From Rhizobium sp. Root1203 (lineage in GTDB: Bacteria > Pseudomonadota > Alphaproteobacteria > Rhizobiales > Rhizobiaceae), in contig NZ_LMCW01000004.1 of the NCBI RefSeq assembly GCF_001424945.1, positions 81,573 through 145,572 on the forward strand: 64,000 nt of DNA. Direction: 5' to 3'. This document shows positions 18,238 to 30,023 of this stretch, in pieces. How positions within the stretch are numbered: the stretch's first letter is position 1; each line of letters opens with the position of its first letter. Under the pieces are notes generated by a model, which did no database searches, was not told where the DNA came from, and saw only the letters and a list, made by a program, of their open reading frames with translations. The position numbers and the translations under genes were made by a program.

Positions 18238-18339
18238 GACCACACTTTGGCCAGACTCCGTTGCTTTTTGAAAGCAATTGGAAAAATCTCCTGTTCGTGC
18301 CATCGAGGTGCGAAGAATCACTGGGACAGGACGAACCAT

Positions 18340-19341
18340 ATGAAGAAACTTGTCGTTGCGGGCATGCTGTGCCTCGCGGCATTGGCCGGGACAGAGCAGT
18401 CGGCGAATGCGACGTCGCTATTCGGCTGGCACATCGGCGATAAGGCCGGCGAGCAGCGGAACGCGCCCGTCGTCAACGTGCAGGCGGCCGGGAGTGCGGA
18501 AGTGCGCGTCCAGCAGCTCGAAGAGCAACTGCGCCAGCTGAACGGCCGGATCGAGGAGATGAGCTTCCAGCTCCTGCAGATGCAGGAAACGATCCGCAAG
18601 GCGCAGGAAGACAACGAATTCCGCTTCCAGGAGCTGGAGAAGGGCGGAGGCAGCAGCGCCGGTGCCAGCAGCAAGCCGATGAAAAAGAGTGAGGCCGATG
18701 TGCCCGCTTCCGGACAGATGGCCAGAGGCGGCGACGATGTCGCCCGCACGATAGAGGCGACACGGGGAGCCGAAACGGCTCCCTCCACCGACGTTCCTGC
18801 AAACGAAGGCCTGGGGCAGCCGCCCAAGCAGCTTGGTTCGATCGACTTCGACCAGAGCGGCAACCCGGTCGGCGGGTCGGTCAATCAGGGCGCGGAGGTC
18901 GGTTCCGGCCCGTTGCCCGATGTCGACGGGAGCCGATCCTCGCAGACAGCATCGCTTGGCAGCGAAGCGGACCAGTACAAGGCCGCATACGGCCACGTGC
19001 TCTCGGGCGACTATTCGACGGCCGAACAGGAATTTACGCAGTACATTGCCCAGTACCCCGGCAGTGCACGGGCGGCCGATGCAAACTTCTGGCTTGGCGA
19101 AGCGCTCTATTCGCAGGGCAAGTACAACGATGCCGCCAAGACGTTCCTCGACGCGCACAAGAGGTACGGCAGCTCGGAAAAGGCGCCTGAAATGCTGTTG
19201 AAGCTCGGCATGTCGCTTGCTGCGCTCGACAACACCGAAACGGCCTGCGCCACGCTGAGGGAAGTGTCGAAGCGCTATCCCAAGGCATCCCGCGCCGTCA
19301 TAACCAAGGTTGCGAGCGAACAGAAGCGTCTCGCCTGCTAA
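18340..19341 (+). CDS. cpoB: Tol-Pal system protein CpoB (YbgF)
   Basis: A 333-residue periplasmic protein with a signal peptide (MKKLVVAGMLCLAALAGT). A coiled coil follows at about residues 50-105 (VRVQQLEEQLRQLNGRIEEM, then LLQMQETIRKAQEDNEF). A low-complexity linker to about 205 comes next, then TPR-like repeats (AAYGHVLSGDYSTAEQEFTQ, then ANFWLGEALYSQGKYNDAAK). CpoB coordinates peptidoglycan synthesis and outer-membrane constriction. The ATG at 18340 begins the signal peptide. tilS begins 11 bases after the stop. Confidence 0.92.
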   Translation: MKKLVVAGMLCLAALAGTEQSANATSLFGWHIGDKAGEQRNAPVVNVQAAGSAEVRVQQLEEQLRQLNGRIEEMSFQLLQMQETIRKAQEDNEFRFQELEKGGGSSAGASSKPMKKSEADVPASGQMARGGDDVARTIEATRGAETAPSTDVPANEGLGQPPKQLGSIDFDQSGNPVGGSVNQGAEVGSGPLPDVDGSRSSQTASLGSEADQYKAAYGHVLSGDYSTAEQEFTQYIAQYPGSARAADANFWLGEALYSQGKYNDAAKTFLDAHKRYGSSEKAPEMLLKLGMSLAALDNTETACATLREVSKRYPKASRAVITKVASEQKRLAC

Positions 19342-19352
19342 GGCCTGCCGGG

Positions 19353-20822
19353 TTGCGTCCCGACGGCACCATTTCTCCCGAAACGGCCGCGCGCCGCTTT
19401 CTCGATTCGCTGGTCCAGCCCTCGCGCATTCTCGTCGCGATTTCCGGCGGCAGCGATTCAACCGGCCTGCTTCTGGCGCTGTCGGATGCGCTGAAGGCCA
19501 CTCCCCATTCAAAAATCGCCCTCTGCGCCGCGACCGTCGATCACGCGTTGCGGGCCGAATCGGCGGATGAAGCGCGCCAGGTCGCCGCTCTCTGCCTGAG
19601 CCTCGGCATTCCGCATGCCACCAAGGTCTGGCACGGGTCGAAGCCCAAGGCCGGCATCATGGCAGCGGCGCGCGATGCCCGCTACCAACTGCTCGCCGAG
19701 GCCGCGGACGAGCTTGCCGCCGACATCGTCGTGACCGCCCATACGCTCGACGATCAACGCGAGACACTTGTCATGCGCGGTGCCCGATCGAGCAGGAATA
19801 TGACGGGCATCGCAGACGCGGTGCTGTTCGACCGGCGCATCTGGGTGGCTCGGCCTCTGCTTCTTTCGTTGCGAGCCGATATCCGTGCCGGGCTCGAACA
19901 CCGCGGCATCGCCTGGCAGGACGATCCGAGCAACGAGGATCCGAAATACGAACGGGTACGCACGCGCCAGGAGCTTGACGGGCAGGGGATCTCCGTGGAG
20001 GAACTCGGTACGATGGCGTCAGCCCGGCAAGAGCTTGCCGCCGGTGCAGCGCGATGGCTCGATGCGCATGTCAGTGTGCATGGCGCGATGCTCGGGCACA
20101 TCTCGCCTGCCGGGCTTGCTGTCGAGCAGGCGCTTTTCGGGCATGGGCTATCGCGGCTTGCGGCGGTGTTCGGCGGGCAGCCTTTTGCGCTCGGGCGGGA
20201 GCCGATGAGAGGTATTCTCGATTTCGTCGCTGCGGGAAGACCGGGACGGGTGACGGCAGGGCGGGTGGTGTTCGATCTGCGGCGGGACGGGCTGTACCTG
20301 GCGCGGGAGACACGAGGCATCCTGCCGCTCGCCGTTGCTGCGGGCGGGCGCGCTGTCTGGGATGGCCGATATACGGTGGAGAATCGCTCGGATGTGGATG
20401 TGACGGTGTCTGCTCCAGGAGAGGCGGTTTCCGCAAACTCCCTCGTTCCTGTGCTCGTCACAGGAATTCGGCAACGGCGCGTCAGCGCCGTCAGAGACCC
20501 TTTTGCGCCCAAAGGCTTGGGCGCGCTGGATTCTTGTGACGAGCACAGGAATGAGGGAGGAGCGAGAGGCGACGGAGGCGAAAGAAGTTCCAACCTCCCG
20601 AAAAGCGCCCTCCGGCGCGCGCTTGCAGCCCAGCCGCACATCTGGGCATCGGCAATATCCACCGATCTGCCGGATCAAATCCGCATCGAGCCGTATTTCG
20701 CGTTGTTCGACCGTTTTTTGACACGATTCGACTTCATCTTCGCGAACAGCCTTGCGGCTGCATTTGGAACCCGCCCCTATCCAAAACCGCCTTTAGGTCT
20801 TATTGACGGAAAAACCATCTAA
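19353..20822 (+). CDS. tilS: tRNA(Ile)-lysidine synthase TilS, with an in-frame repeat insertion
   Basis: TilS converts C34 of tRNA-Ile(CAU) to lysidine using ATP. The PP-loop motif SGGSDST is at residues 31-37. The N-type ATPase domain runs to about 200 and a C-terminal domain closes the protein. It starts at TTG 19353; no ATG gives the conserved N-terminus. The 489 residues are longer than usual, because residues about 363-402 are encoded by a RIME-like palindromic element. TilS-like sequence resumes at LPKSALRRALAAQPHIW and continues to the end. The enzyme is probably functional, since it is essential and the frame is kept. Confidence 0.9.
   Translation: MRPDGTISPETAARRFLDSLVQPSRILVAISGGSDSTGLLLALSDALKATPHSKIALCAATVDHALRAESADEARQVAALCLSLGIPHATKVWHGSKPKAGIMAAARDARYQLLAEAADELAADIVVTAHTLDDQRETLVMRGARSSRNMTGIADAVLFDRRIWVARPLLLSLRADIRAGLEHRGIAWQDDPSNEDPKYERVRTRQELDGQGISVEELGTMASARQELAAGAARWLDAHVSVHGAMLGHISPAGLAVEQALFGHGLSRLAAVFGGQPFALGREPMRGILDFVAAGRPGRVTAGRVVFDLRRDGLYLARETRGILPLAVAAGGRAVWDGRYTVENRSDVDVTVSAPGEAVSANSLVPVLVTGIRQRRVSAVRDPFAPKGLGALDSCDEHRNEGGARGDGGERSSNLPKSALRRALAAQPHIWASAISTDLPDQIRIEPYFALFDRFLTRFDFIFANSLAAAFGTRPYPKPPLGLIDGKTI
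20440..20558. repeat. RIME-like palindromic element, copy B, inside tilS
   Basis: CCTCGTTCCTGTG...CACAGGAAT opens the element, AACGGCGC / GCGCCGT forms the middle hairpin, and TTCTTGTGACGAGCACAGGA closes it with GAATGAGGG. Order and outer ends match the copies at 6341-6473, 51482-51610 and 51721-51868. It lies wholly within the tilS frame and is read through as about 40 extra residues, including VLVTGIRQRRVSAV. Confidence 0.8.
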
Positions 20823-20920
20823 CGGACCGGTTTGCCTTGGCAATAGCCCTACGCACTCCTATGTTAGAAGCCAAATAAGACGGTCGCCATGAGGCGGTCG
20901 TTCCAGTGCTGGGGAGTTCG

Positions 20921-22852
<1,932 letters not shown>

Positions 22853-22873
22853 TTTCCTTTGGAAATGAAGGAT

Positions 22874-22907
22874 CGGCCGGGCTCCAGCTATGGTGCCCGG
22901 CCGTTTT
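22874..22907 (+). terminator. Terminator after ftsH
   Basis: A stem CGGCCGGGC / GCCCGGCCG with a 12-base loop, then TTTT, lies 22 bases after the ftsH stop. Confidence 0.85.
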
Positions 22908-23102
22908 CGTCAGCAGGTCGGTAACGAGATATATTCAGTTTTCTTGGTAATTTACGTGATGATATCGACGTTTTATGGCATGCCGCTGACATGAGGAGGC
23001 CTCAATCAGGTCATTTGTAGCTAGTAACGCGCCGGATGGCGTAGGCTTGCTTGAAGTTGTGATGCGCAGCCCATGGGGCGCGCCCAAGGCACAGGGGTGC
23101 AT

Positions 23103-24455
<1,353 letters not shown>

Positions 24456-24657
24456 GGCTGGAAACGACGGACCCGGCGTTTTTCTCCGGGTTCTTCCTGC
24501 CCACGCGCATTAGCCTCCAATCCCCTGCATGCATCAATCCACACGCCCGCCGTCTGCAGACAGCGGAGCTGATCTCTCAATTCGTCCGCATTCAGCGTGC
24601 GCTTGCCACGTCATGCGCCTTCATCTCAGCCAGCCTGCCAATGCGCAACCCCTCTGA

Positions 24658-25077
24658 CTCAAAACGCCCTTCGAGGTTGGCGAACTGCATCAACATCCCA
24701 TTATTAGGCGCGCTGAAGATGCGCTCTGCCCTGGCTGGCTGGAGTGGTGTGAGTTCAACAACATGGCGGCGAACCGGTATCAAGAGGGGCCGTGCTTTCC
24801 GGACTCGGGCCTAACCATCGGATCGGCAGCGCGCGGCGGCGGAATAGCGCTAGGAAGAACGGCACTCGTCTACGACCATCTGGTGCAAGGCACGCTCGTT
24901 CTTGCCTCGCGGCGCATTATGCCATCACCGACGGCCTACTATGCGATCTGCAAGTTGGGGCGGGAGAATGATCCAGCGATCCGAATGTTCTGCGATTGGG
25001 TGCGCATTGAGGCTGAGACGCTCATGCATGAAGTCAGGGAGCGTTTTCCTTCAATGGCCTTTTCTACCGAGGAGTAA
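24658..25077 (+). pseudogene. Remnant of a LysR-type regulator (C-terminal part)
   Basis: One open frame translates as the end of a LysR substrate-binding domain. GELHQHPIIRR, GWLEWCEF, EGPCFPDSGLTIGSAARGGG, IALGRTALVYDHLVQGTL and the closing RENDPAIRMFCDWVR align by eye with GcvA-like LysR proteins. The DNA-binding half is missing, and a stop closes the frame at 24655-24657. The only ATG (24763) would give a meaningless 104-residue start inside the domain. It is therefore called a decayed fragment. No intact copy is in the window. Confidence 0.6.
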
Positions 25078-25295
25078 AGCTCCGGCCAAAGAGGAGGGGC
25101 GGGCGAGTATAACTACCGCCGCACAGCGGGACATAGTCCCGTCGGCCGGCGCCGGGCCCTTCAAAGGGCCGCGACGAACACGGTAAATATTTGTAGTTAA
25201 GCAGCTTTTAACGTTTGTACTTCATTATCCATTCCGAAACGTGTCCGACTGGCAGCGATTGGTCCTGCCATGCCACGAACTTTGGAGTGGGATCC

Positions 25296-26132
25296 ATGAA
25301 AAGAAGCCTGTACGGCGTTTTCGCCGCCTTGCTGATCACGACGAATGCCTATGCCGCGGACCTTGCTCCTCCGGAACCTATTCCCGAGATGCCTGAAGTC
25401 ACCGTCACCGAAGCGACCGGCTGGTATCTTCGCGGCGACGTCGGCTATGGCTTCACCGATCTGCGTGGCGCGAGCTACTTCCAGGGCAGCAACGCCACCG
25501 AAGCGGATTTCTCCACCGCGGATCTGCGCGATGCCTTCACGGTCGGGGGCGGTATCGGTTACCAGGTGAACAGCTACTTCCGCACGGACCTTACGCTGGA
25601 CTACCTTGCGAAGTCGGACTTCCACGGTTCGACCGATGGCGGCGGTTCTGCCTTTGGCGCTTGCGTCGTTACCTGCACCTCGACGGACCTGTCCTCGCTG
25701 ACTGCCTGGACGCTGATGGCAAACGCCTATGTCGACCTCGGCACCTACGGATACTTCACTCCCTATGTCGGCGGCGGTATCGGCGGCACCTACGTGAAGT
25801 GGAAGGACCTCAACAATACATCGTGCGACAGCAGCGGCAGCGGCAATGGATGCGATAACGAATTCGTCCATGACGGCAAGGGCGGCTGGCGCTTCAGCTA
25901 TGGGCTCATGGCCGGCGCGTCGATCGATGTGACGTGCAACGTGAAGGCCGATGTCGGCTATCGCTTCCTCCACGTCAATGGCGGCGACATGTTCGGCTAC
26001 AACGCAGGCGGCGGCCCCGGCCGCGACAAGGGCTTCAACGTTCACGAAGCCCGCATCGGAGCCCGCTATCTCTTCGGAGGCTGCGCACCGATCCCCTACG
26101 AGCCCCCACCGGCACCTGTCGTCTACAAGTAA
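25296..26132 (+). CDS. Outer-membrane beta-barrel protein (opacity/Omp25 type)
   Basis: A 278-residue protein with a signal peptide (MKRSLYGVFAALLITTNAYA). Alternating strand patterns suit an eight-stranded barrel: WYLRGDVGYGFTDLRG, FTVGGGIGYQVNSYFRTD, YFTPYVGGGIGGTYVKW, ADVGYRFLHV and ARIGARYLF. Two Cys pairs (CVVTC, and one in CDSSGSGNGC) lie in predicted loops. The Pro-rich tail (EPPPAPVVYK) ends the protein. It is related to the rhizobial RopB/Omp25 group. A strong terminator follows, so the transcript is monocistronic. Confidence 0.8.
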   Translation: MKRSLYGVFAALLITTNAYAADLAPPEPIPEMPEVTVTEATGWYLRGDVGYGFTDLRGASYFQGSNATEADFSTADLRDAFTVGGGIGYQVNSYFRTDLTLDYLAKSDFHGSTDGGGSAFGACVVTCTSTDLSSLTAWTLMANAYVDLGTYGYFTPYVGGGIGGTYVKWKDLNNTSCDSSGSGNGCDNEFVHDGKGGWRFSYGLMAGASIDVTCNVKADVGYRFLHVNGGDMFGYNAGGGPGRDKGFNVHEARIGARYLFGGCAPIPYEPPPAPVVYK

Positions 26133-26161
26133 GCCTGCTCAGACGCAGCACCATCTCTTGC

Positions 26162-26186
26162 GAAGCCGCCCCTCCCGGGCGGCTTC
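26162..26186 (+). terminator. Terminator after the beta-barrel gene
   Basis: GAAGCCGCCC and GGGCGGCTTC form a perfect 10-bp stem with a 5-base loop, starting 29 bases after the stop. Confidence 0.8.
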
Positions 26187-26309
26187 TTGCATTCCGACAT
26201 CCAACGCGCGTCTGGTTCACGACATTTGTTCCGTCGCGCCTGCGTCAAAAAGTCCTCTGCCAGCGACACTTCACCGTTGACTATGTCTGGCGCCATCTGT
26301 ATCCACGGC

Positions 26310-26359
26310 GGCGGGACACTCCTCCCCAACGAGGAGCTATCTATCTGGAAGGATAGCAG
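26310..26359 (+). promoter_or_regulatory. serC leader RNA (two hairpins, second covers the ribosome binding site)
   Basis: Directly before the serC start are two consecutive hairpins: CTCCTC / GAGGAG (26319-26336, 6-base loop) and CTATC / GATAG (26341-26356). The loop and edge of the second hold GGAAGG, the only ribosome binding site for the ATG at 26360. The described 'serC leader' of alphaproteobacteria has a final stem overlapping the ribosome binding site, which fits. The ligand or signal is unknown. Confidence 0.7.
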
Positions 26360-27538
26360 ATGGCAAAGACCGCAAAGCCGGACGTACGTCCGCAAAATAC
26401 CCATTTTTCTTCTGGCCCTTGCTCGAAGCGCCCCGGTTGGTCGCTCGAAGCTCTTTCCGACGCGCCTCTCGGCCGTTCGCACCGTGCGAAAGTCGGAAAG
26501 TCCAAGCTCAAGCAGGCAATCGATCTTACCCGTGACATTCTGGAAGTGCCGGCGGATTACCGCATCGGCATCGTTCCTGCCTCCGATACCGGCGCCGTCG
26601 AAATGGCGCTCTGGTCGCTGCTCGGCGAGCGCGGCGTCGACATGGTCGCCTGGGAAAGCTTCGGCGCCGGCTGGGTCACCGACGTCGTCAAGCAGCTGAA
26701 GCTCAAGGACGTCAGAAAGATCGAGGCCGGCTACGGCGAGCTGCCCGATCTTTCGAGCATCGATTTCGACCGCGACGTCGTCTTCACCTGGAACGGCACG
26801 ACCTCCGGCGTCCGCGTTCCGAACGCCGATTTCATCCCTGCCGACCGCAAGGGTCTGACCATCTGCGACGCCACGTCGGCCGCTTTCGCGCAGAACCTCG
26901 ATTTCGCCAAGCTCGATGTCGTGACCTTCTCCTGGCAGAAGGTTCTGGGCGGCGAGGGCGCACACGGCGTCATCATCCTCTCGCCGCGAGCCGTCGAGCG
27001 CCTGCTCACTTACGCGCCGGCCTGGCCGCTGCCGAAGATCTTCCGCATGACCTCTGGCGGCAAGCTGATCGAAGGCATCTTCACGGGCGAGACGATCAAT
27101 ACGCCGTCGATGCTCTGCGTCGAGGACTACCTCGATGCTCTGCAGTGGTCGAAACAGGTCGGAGGCCTCAAGGGGCTGATGGGCCGCGCCGACGCCAACG
27201 CCAAGGTGATCGCCGATTTCGTTGCCGCCAACGACTGGATCGCCAACCTCGCGGTGAAGCCGGAAACGGCATCGAACACCTCGGTCTGCCTGAAGATCGT
27301 CGACAGGGACGTTGCTGCGCTCGACGCTGACGGCCAGGCGAATTTCGCCAAGGGCATCGTCAGCCTGCTCGACAAGGAGGGCGTCGCCTACGACATCGGC
27401 CACTATCGCGACGCGCCGTCCGGCCTGCGCATCTGGGCGGGTGCGACGATCGAAACCGCTGACATGCAGAAGCTGATGCCCTGGCTTTCCTGGGCCTTCG
27501 AGACCCAGAAGGCGACGCTTTCCCAGGCTGCCGCCTGA
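26360..27538 (+). CDS. serC: Phosphoserine aminotransferase
   Basis: A 392-residue PLP enzyme making 3-phosphoserine from 3-phosphohydroxypyruvate and glutamate, the second step of serine synthesis. The N-terminal [15 protein letters not shown] is that of the alphaproteobacterial SerC subgroup, and the PLP-lysine context is [15 protein letters not shown] near residue 195. The start has the leader hairpin described upstream. serA follows 85 bases downstream, so the two successive enzymes probably form an operon. Confidence 0.95.
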   Translation: MAKTAKPDVRPQNTHFSSGPCSKRPGWSLEALSDAPLGRSHRAKVGKSKLKQAIDLTRDILEVPADYRIGIVPASDTGAVEMALWSLLGERGVDMVAWESFGAGWVTDVVKQLKLKDVRKIEAGYGELPDLSSIDFDRDVVFTWNGTTSGVRVPNADFIPADRKGLTICDATSAAFAQNLDFAKLDVVTFSWQKVLGGEGAHGVIILSPRAVERLLTYAPAWPLPKIFRMTSGGKLIEGIFTGETINTPSMLCVEDYLDALQWSKQVGGLKGLMGRADANAKVIADFVAANDWIANLAVKPETASNTSVCLKIVDRDVAALDADGQANFAKGIVSLLDKEGVAYDIGHYRDAPSGLRIWAGATIETADMQKLMPWLSWAFETQKATLSQAAA

Positions 27539-27551
27539 GTTGATCGCATCC

Positions 27552-27574
27552 GGCTCCGCCGAAAGGGCGGAGCC
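27552..27574 (+). other. Intergenic hairpin between serC and serA
   Basis: GGCTCCGCC and GGCGGAGCC form a perfect 9-bp stem over 5 bases. There is no T-run behind it, so it may tune read-through or RNA stability between serC and serA rather than stop transcription. Confidence 0.55.
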
Positions 27575-27623
27575 TCACATCCCTTATAGATTCATCGCTG
27601 AACACTTTTGAAGGAAGCCCCCA

Positions 27624-29219
27624 ATGGCACCTCGCGTTCTCGTATCCGACGAACTGTCGGAAACCGCCGTCCAGATCTTCCGTGATCGCGGCGTCGAAGT
27701 CGATTTCCAGCCGCAGCTCGGCAAGGACAAGGACAAGCTTGCCGAAATCATCGGCAATTATGATGGTCTCGCCATCCGCTCGGCCACCAAGGCGACGGAA
27801 AAGCTGATTGCCGCAGCGACCAACCTCAAGGTCATCGGCCGTGCCGGTATCGGCGTCGACAATGTCGATATCCCGGCTGCCTCGCGCCGCGGTATCATCG
27901 TCATGAACACGCCGTTCGGCAATTCGATCACGACGGCGGAGCACGCCATCGCGCTGATGTTCGCCGTCGCCCGCCAGCTGCCTCAGGCCGACGCCTCGAC
28001 GCAGGCCGGCAAGTGGGAGAAGTCCAAGTTCATGGGTGTCGAGATCACCGGCAAGACGCTCGGCGTCATCGGTGCCGGCAATATCGGCTCGATCGTCTGC
28101 TCGCGCGCCATCGGCCTGAAGATGCACGTGGTCGCCTACGACCCGTTCCTCTCCAAGGAGCGCGCCGAAGAGATGGGCGTCACCAAGGTCGAGCTCGACG
28201 AACTGCTCGCCAAGGCCGACTTTATCACGCTGCACGTGCCGATGACGGACAAGACCCGCGGCATCCTGGGTGCCGAGAACCTTGCGAAGACCAAGCCCGG
28301 CGTTCGCATCATCAACTGCGCCCGCGGCGGTCTCGTTGACGAAGCGGCGCTTGCCGCAGCGATCAAGTCCGGCCACGTGGCCGGTGCCGCCTTCGACGTG
28401 TTCGAAGTCGAGCCCGCCAAGGAAAGCCCGCTCTTCGGCCTTCCGAACGTCGTCTGCACGCCGCATCTCGGCGCGTCGACTTCCGAAGCGCAGGAAAACG
28501 TTGCGCTGCAGGTTGCCGAGCAGATGTCCGACTATCTCGTCAAGGGTGCCGTTTCCAACGCCATCAACATGCCGTCGATCACGGCCGAGGAAGCGCCGAT
28601 CCTGAAGCCGTTCATCCGGCTTGCCGACGTTCTCGGCGCCTTTGTCGGCCAGGTTACGGAAGAGCCGATCAAGGAGATCGAAATCCTCTATGACGGCGTC
28701 ACCGCCGGAATGAATACCAAGGCGCTGACGAGCGCGCTGCTCGCCGGTCTGATCCGCACTCAGGTGTCCGACGTCAACATGGTTTCGGCGCCGATCATGA
28801 TCAAGGAAAAGGGCATCGTCCTCTCCGAGGTCAAGCGCGACAAGACCGGCGTTTTCGACGGCTACATCAAGCTGACGGTCAAGACCGAATCGATGACCCG
28901 CTCGGTCGCCGGCACGGTCTTCTCCGACGGCAAGCCGCGCTTCATCCAGATCAAGGGCATCAATCTTGACGCCGACGTCGGCAGCCACATGATCTACATC
29001 ACCAACACCGACGTTCCCGGCATGATCGGCTTCATCGGCACGACGCTCGGCGCCGCCGGCGTCAACATCGCCAACTTCCAGCTCGGCCGAGACCAGCAGG
29101 GCGGCGATGCGATCGCGCTGCTATACGTCGACGGCCCGATTGGCGACGACGTTCTCGGAAAATTAACCGCGAACCCGGCAATCCGGCAGGCCAAGCCGCT
29201 CGTATTTGCTATCGACTGA
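27624..29219 (+). CDS. serA: D-3-phosphoglycerate dehydrogenase
   Basis: A 531-residue long-form enzyme oxidising 3-phosphoglycerate, the first step of serine synthesis. The NAD motif GVIGAGNIGS lies near residues 146-155, catalytic Arg in NCARGGLVDEAAL near 232, and the His in CTPHLGAST near 281. A C-terminal intervening domain and an ACT domain (VPGMIGFIGTTLGAAGVNIA) give the 'type 1' architecture, in which serine feedback is possible. GAAGGAA lies upstream of ATG 27624. A strong terminator follows. Confidence 0.96.
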   Translation: MAPRVLVSDELSETAVQIFRDRGVEVDFQPQLGKDKDKLAEIIGNYDGLAIRSATKATEKLIAAATNLKVIGRAGIGVDNVDIPAASRRGIIVMNTPFGNSITTAEHAIALMFAVARQLPQADASTQAGKWEKSKFMGVEITGKTLGVIGAGNIGSIVCSRAIGLKMHVVAYDPFLSKERAEEMGVTKVELDELLAKADFITLHVPMTDKTRGILGAENLAKTKPGVRIINCARGGLVDEAALAAAIKSGHVAGAAFDVFEVEPAKESPLFGLPNVVCTPHLGASTSEAQENVALQVAEQMSDYLVKGAVSNAINMPSITAEEAPILKPFIRLADVLGAFVGQVTEEPIKEIEILYDGVTAGMNTKALTSALLAGLIRTQVSDVNMVSAPIMIKEKGIVLSEVKRDKTGVFDGYIKLTVKTESMTRSVAGTVFSDGKPRFIQIKGINLDADVGSHMIYITNTDVPGMIGFIGTTLGAAGVNIANFQLGRDQQGGDAIALLYVDGPIGDDVLGKLTANPAIRQAKPLVFAID

Positions 29220-29243
29220 GCCTTCCTCCCAAGGAAGCATGAG

Positions 29244-29277
29244 AAAACCCGGCGCGGGAAACTGCGCCGGGTTTTTC
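29244..29277 (+). terminator. Terminator after serA
   Basis: AACCCGGCGC and GCGCCGGGTT form a 10-bp stem with an 8-base loop, followed by a T-run (the stem's last two T continue into TTT). Confidence 0.9.
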
Positions 29278-29377
29278 AATGTTCGGGCATGGCAATCCCG
29301 CGGTTGATCCGGTCCTCGCCCGAAGCTATCGTCTTCAGGGTAAGGGTCTTTCCCCGGACATCAATGCGGAGATTTTG

Positions 29378-29530
29378 ATGACACGATTTGCAATCGCGAT
29401 TGCGATCACATCCCTTCTGGCACTTTCATCCTGTGCAAACACGGCCAATGGCCTGGCTAGGGATGGCAGGGAAGCGAGCAAGGCGCTCGACGCCAGTACG
29501 CATCGCGTGCTCAAGGCAGGCGCCAACTGA
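29378..29530 (+). CDS. Entericidin-like small lipoprotein
   Basis: A 50-residue protein with a lipoprotein signal (MTRFAIAIAITSLLALSSCA; the lipobox Cys is at residue 19) and a short Ala/Gly/Lys mature part (NTANGLARDGREASKALDAS). This matches the entericidin A/B type. A GCGGAGA lies about 7 bases before the ATG; the longer upstream frame is not protein-like. In other bacteria these are membrane-associated stress lipoproteins; the role here is unknown. A bidirectional terminator follows. Confidence 0.7.
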   Translation: MTRFAIAIAITSLLALSSCANTANGLARDGREASKALDASTHRVLKAGAN

Positions 29531-29546
29531 GCAGACAGACTGCAGA

Positions 29547-29580
29547 AAAGACAGCCCGCCATCTCTGGCGGGCTGTCTTT
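29547..29580. terminator. Bidirectional terminator
   Basis: AAAGACAGCCCGCC and GGCGGGCTGTCTTT form a 14-bp stem with a 6-base loop. It stands between two convergent genes and has A and T runs on the appropriate sides for both directions. Confidence 0.9.
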
Positions 29581-29581
29581 G

Positions 29582-29941
29582 TTATTGCGGTGTCGCCGGG
29601 GCAGGAGCACCAGGCGTTGCGGGCGTAGCCGGCGCAGTCGCGGGCGGCGTTGCTGCCGGAGGCTCGGCGGCCGGAGGCGTCGCTGCCGGCGGTGTCGTGG
29701 CAGCAGGCGGGGTTGCGGCCGGAGGCGTTGCTGCAGGGGGTGTTGCAGCTGGCGGGGTGGCCGGCTCGGTCGCAGGAGCCGTCGTTCGAGACGTGGTCGA
29801 AGCGGGCTCTGACCTCGGCCAGTAGGTTGCAGCCAAGGCAGCAACCACGACGGCGACCGCCAGGACGATCCACATTGTCTTCGACGAACCCCTCGTCGGA
29901 GGGGTGTTCACTGAATTGGGTCGGTTGAAATCATTGGTCAT
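29582..29941 (-). CDS. Membrane-anchored Pro/Ala/Thr repeat protein
   Basis: A 119-residue protein with a short polar N-terminus and one transmembrane segment (KTMWIVLAVAVVVAALAATYW, residues about 21-41, split here). The tail is a low-complexity repeat built from PPAAT units (about seven between residues 60 and 100) ending GAPAPATPQ. It has no recognised domain. It is likely an inner-membrane protein with an extended periplasmic tail. The repeat tract should be prone to expansion and contraction. The homopolymer-like composition is real in the DNA and not an artefact of translation. Confidence 0.6.
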   Translation of the reverse strand: MTNDFNRPNSVNTPPTRGSSKTMWIVLAVAVVVAALAATYWPRSEPASTTSRTTAPATEPATPPAATPPAATPPAATPPAATTPPAATPPAAEPPAATPPATAPATPATPGAPAPATPQ

Positions 29942-30023
29942 GATAGTCCTCCTCGAAATCCATAACTCTTCTGCGAGCGGTAGGTTCCATCGCTCCCCTT
30001 AATTTTGCACCTGCGGTTGCGTT

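Noticed and set aside
22908..23102. A glmS-type riboswitch or other leader before glmM
   Set aside because: The stretch has no glmS ribozyme-like pairing that I could see, and glmM is not a known target of that riboswitch.
27360..28988. A 542-codon minus-strand frame opposite serC/serA
   Set aside because: Same cause: codon bias of serA on the other strand creates an open frame; the composition is not protein-like.
29620..29770. Repeated units as a possible CRISPR array
   Set aside because: The units are only about 15 bases, without spacers of constant size, and are part of a coding PPAAT tract.
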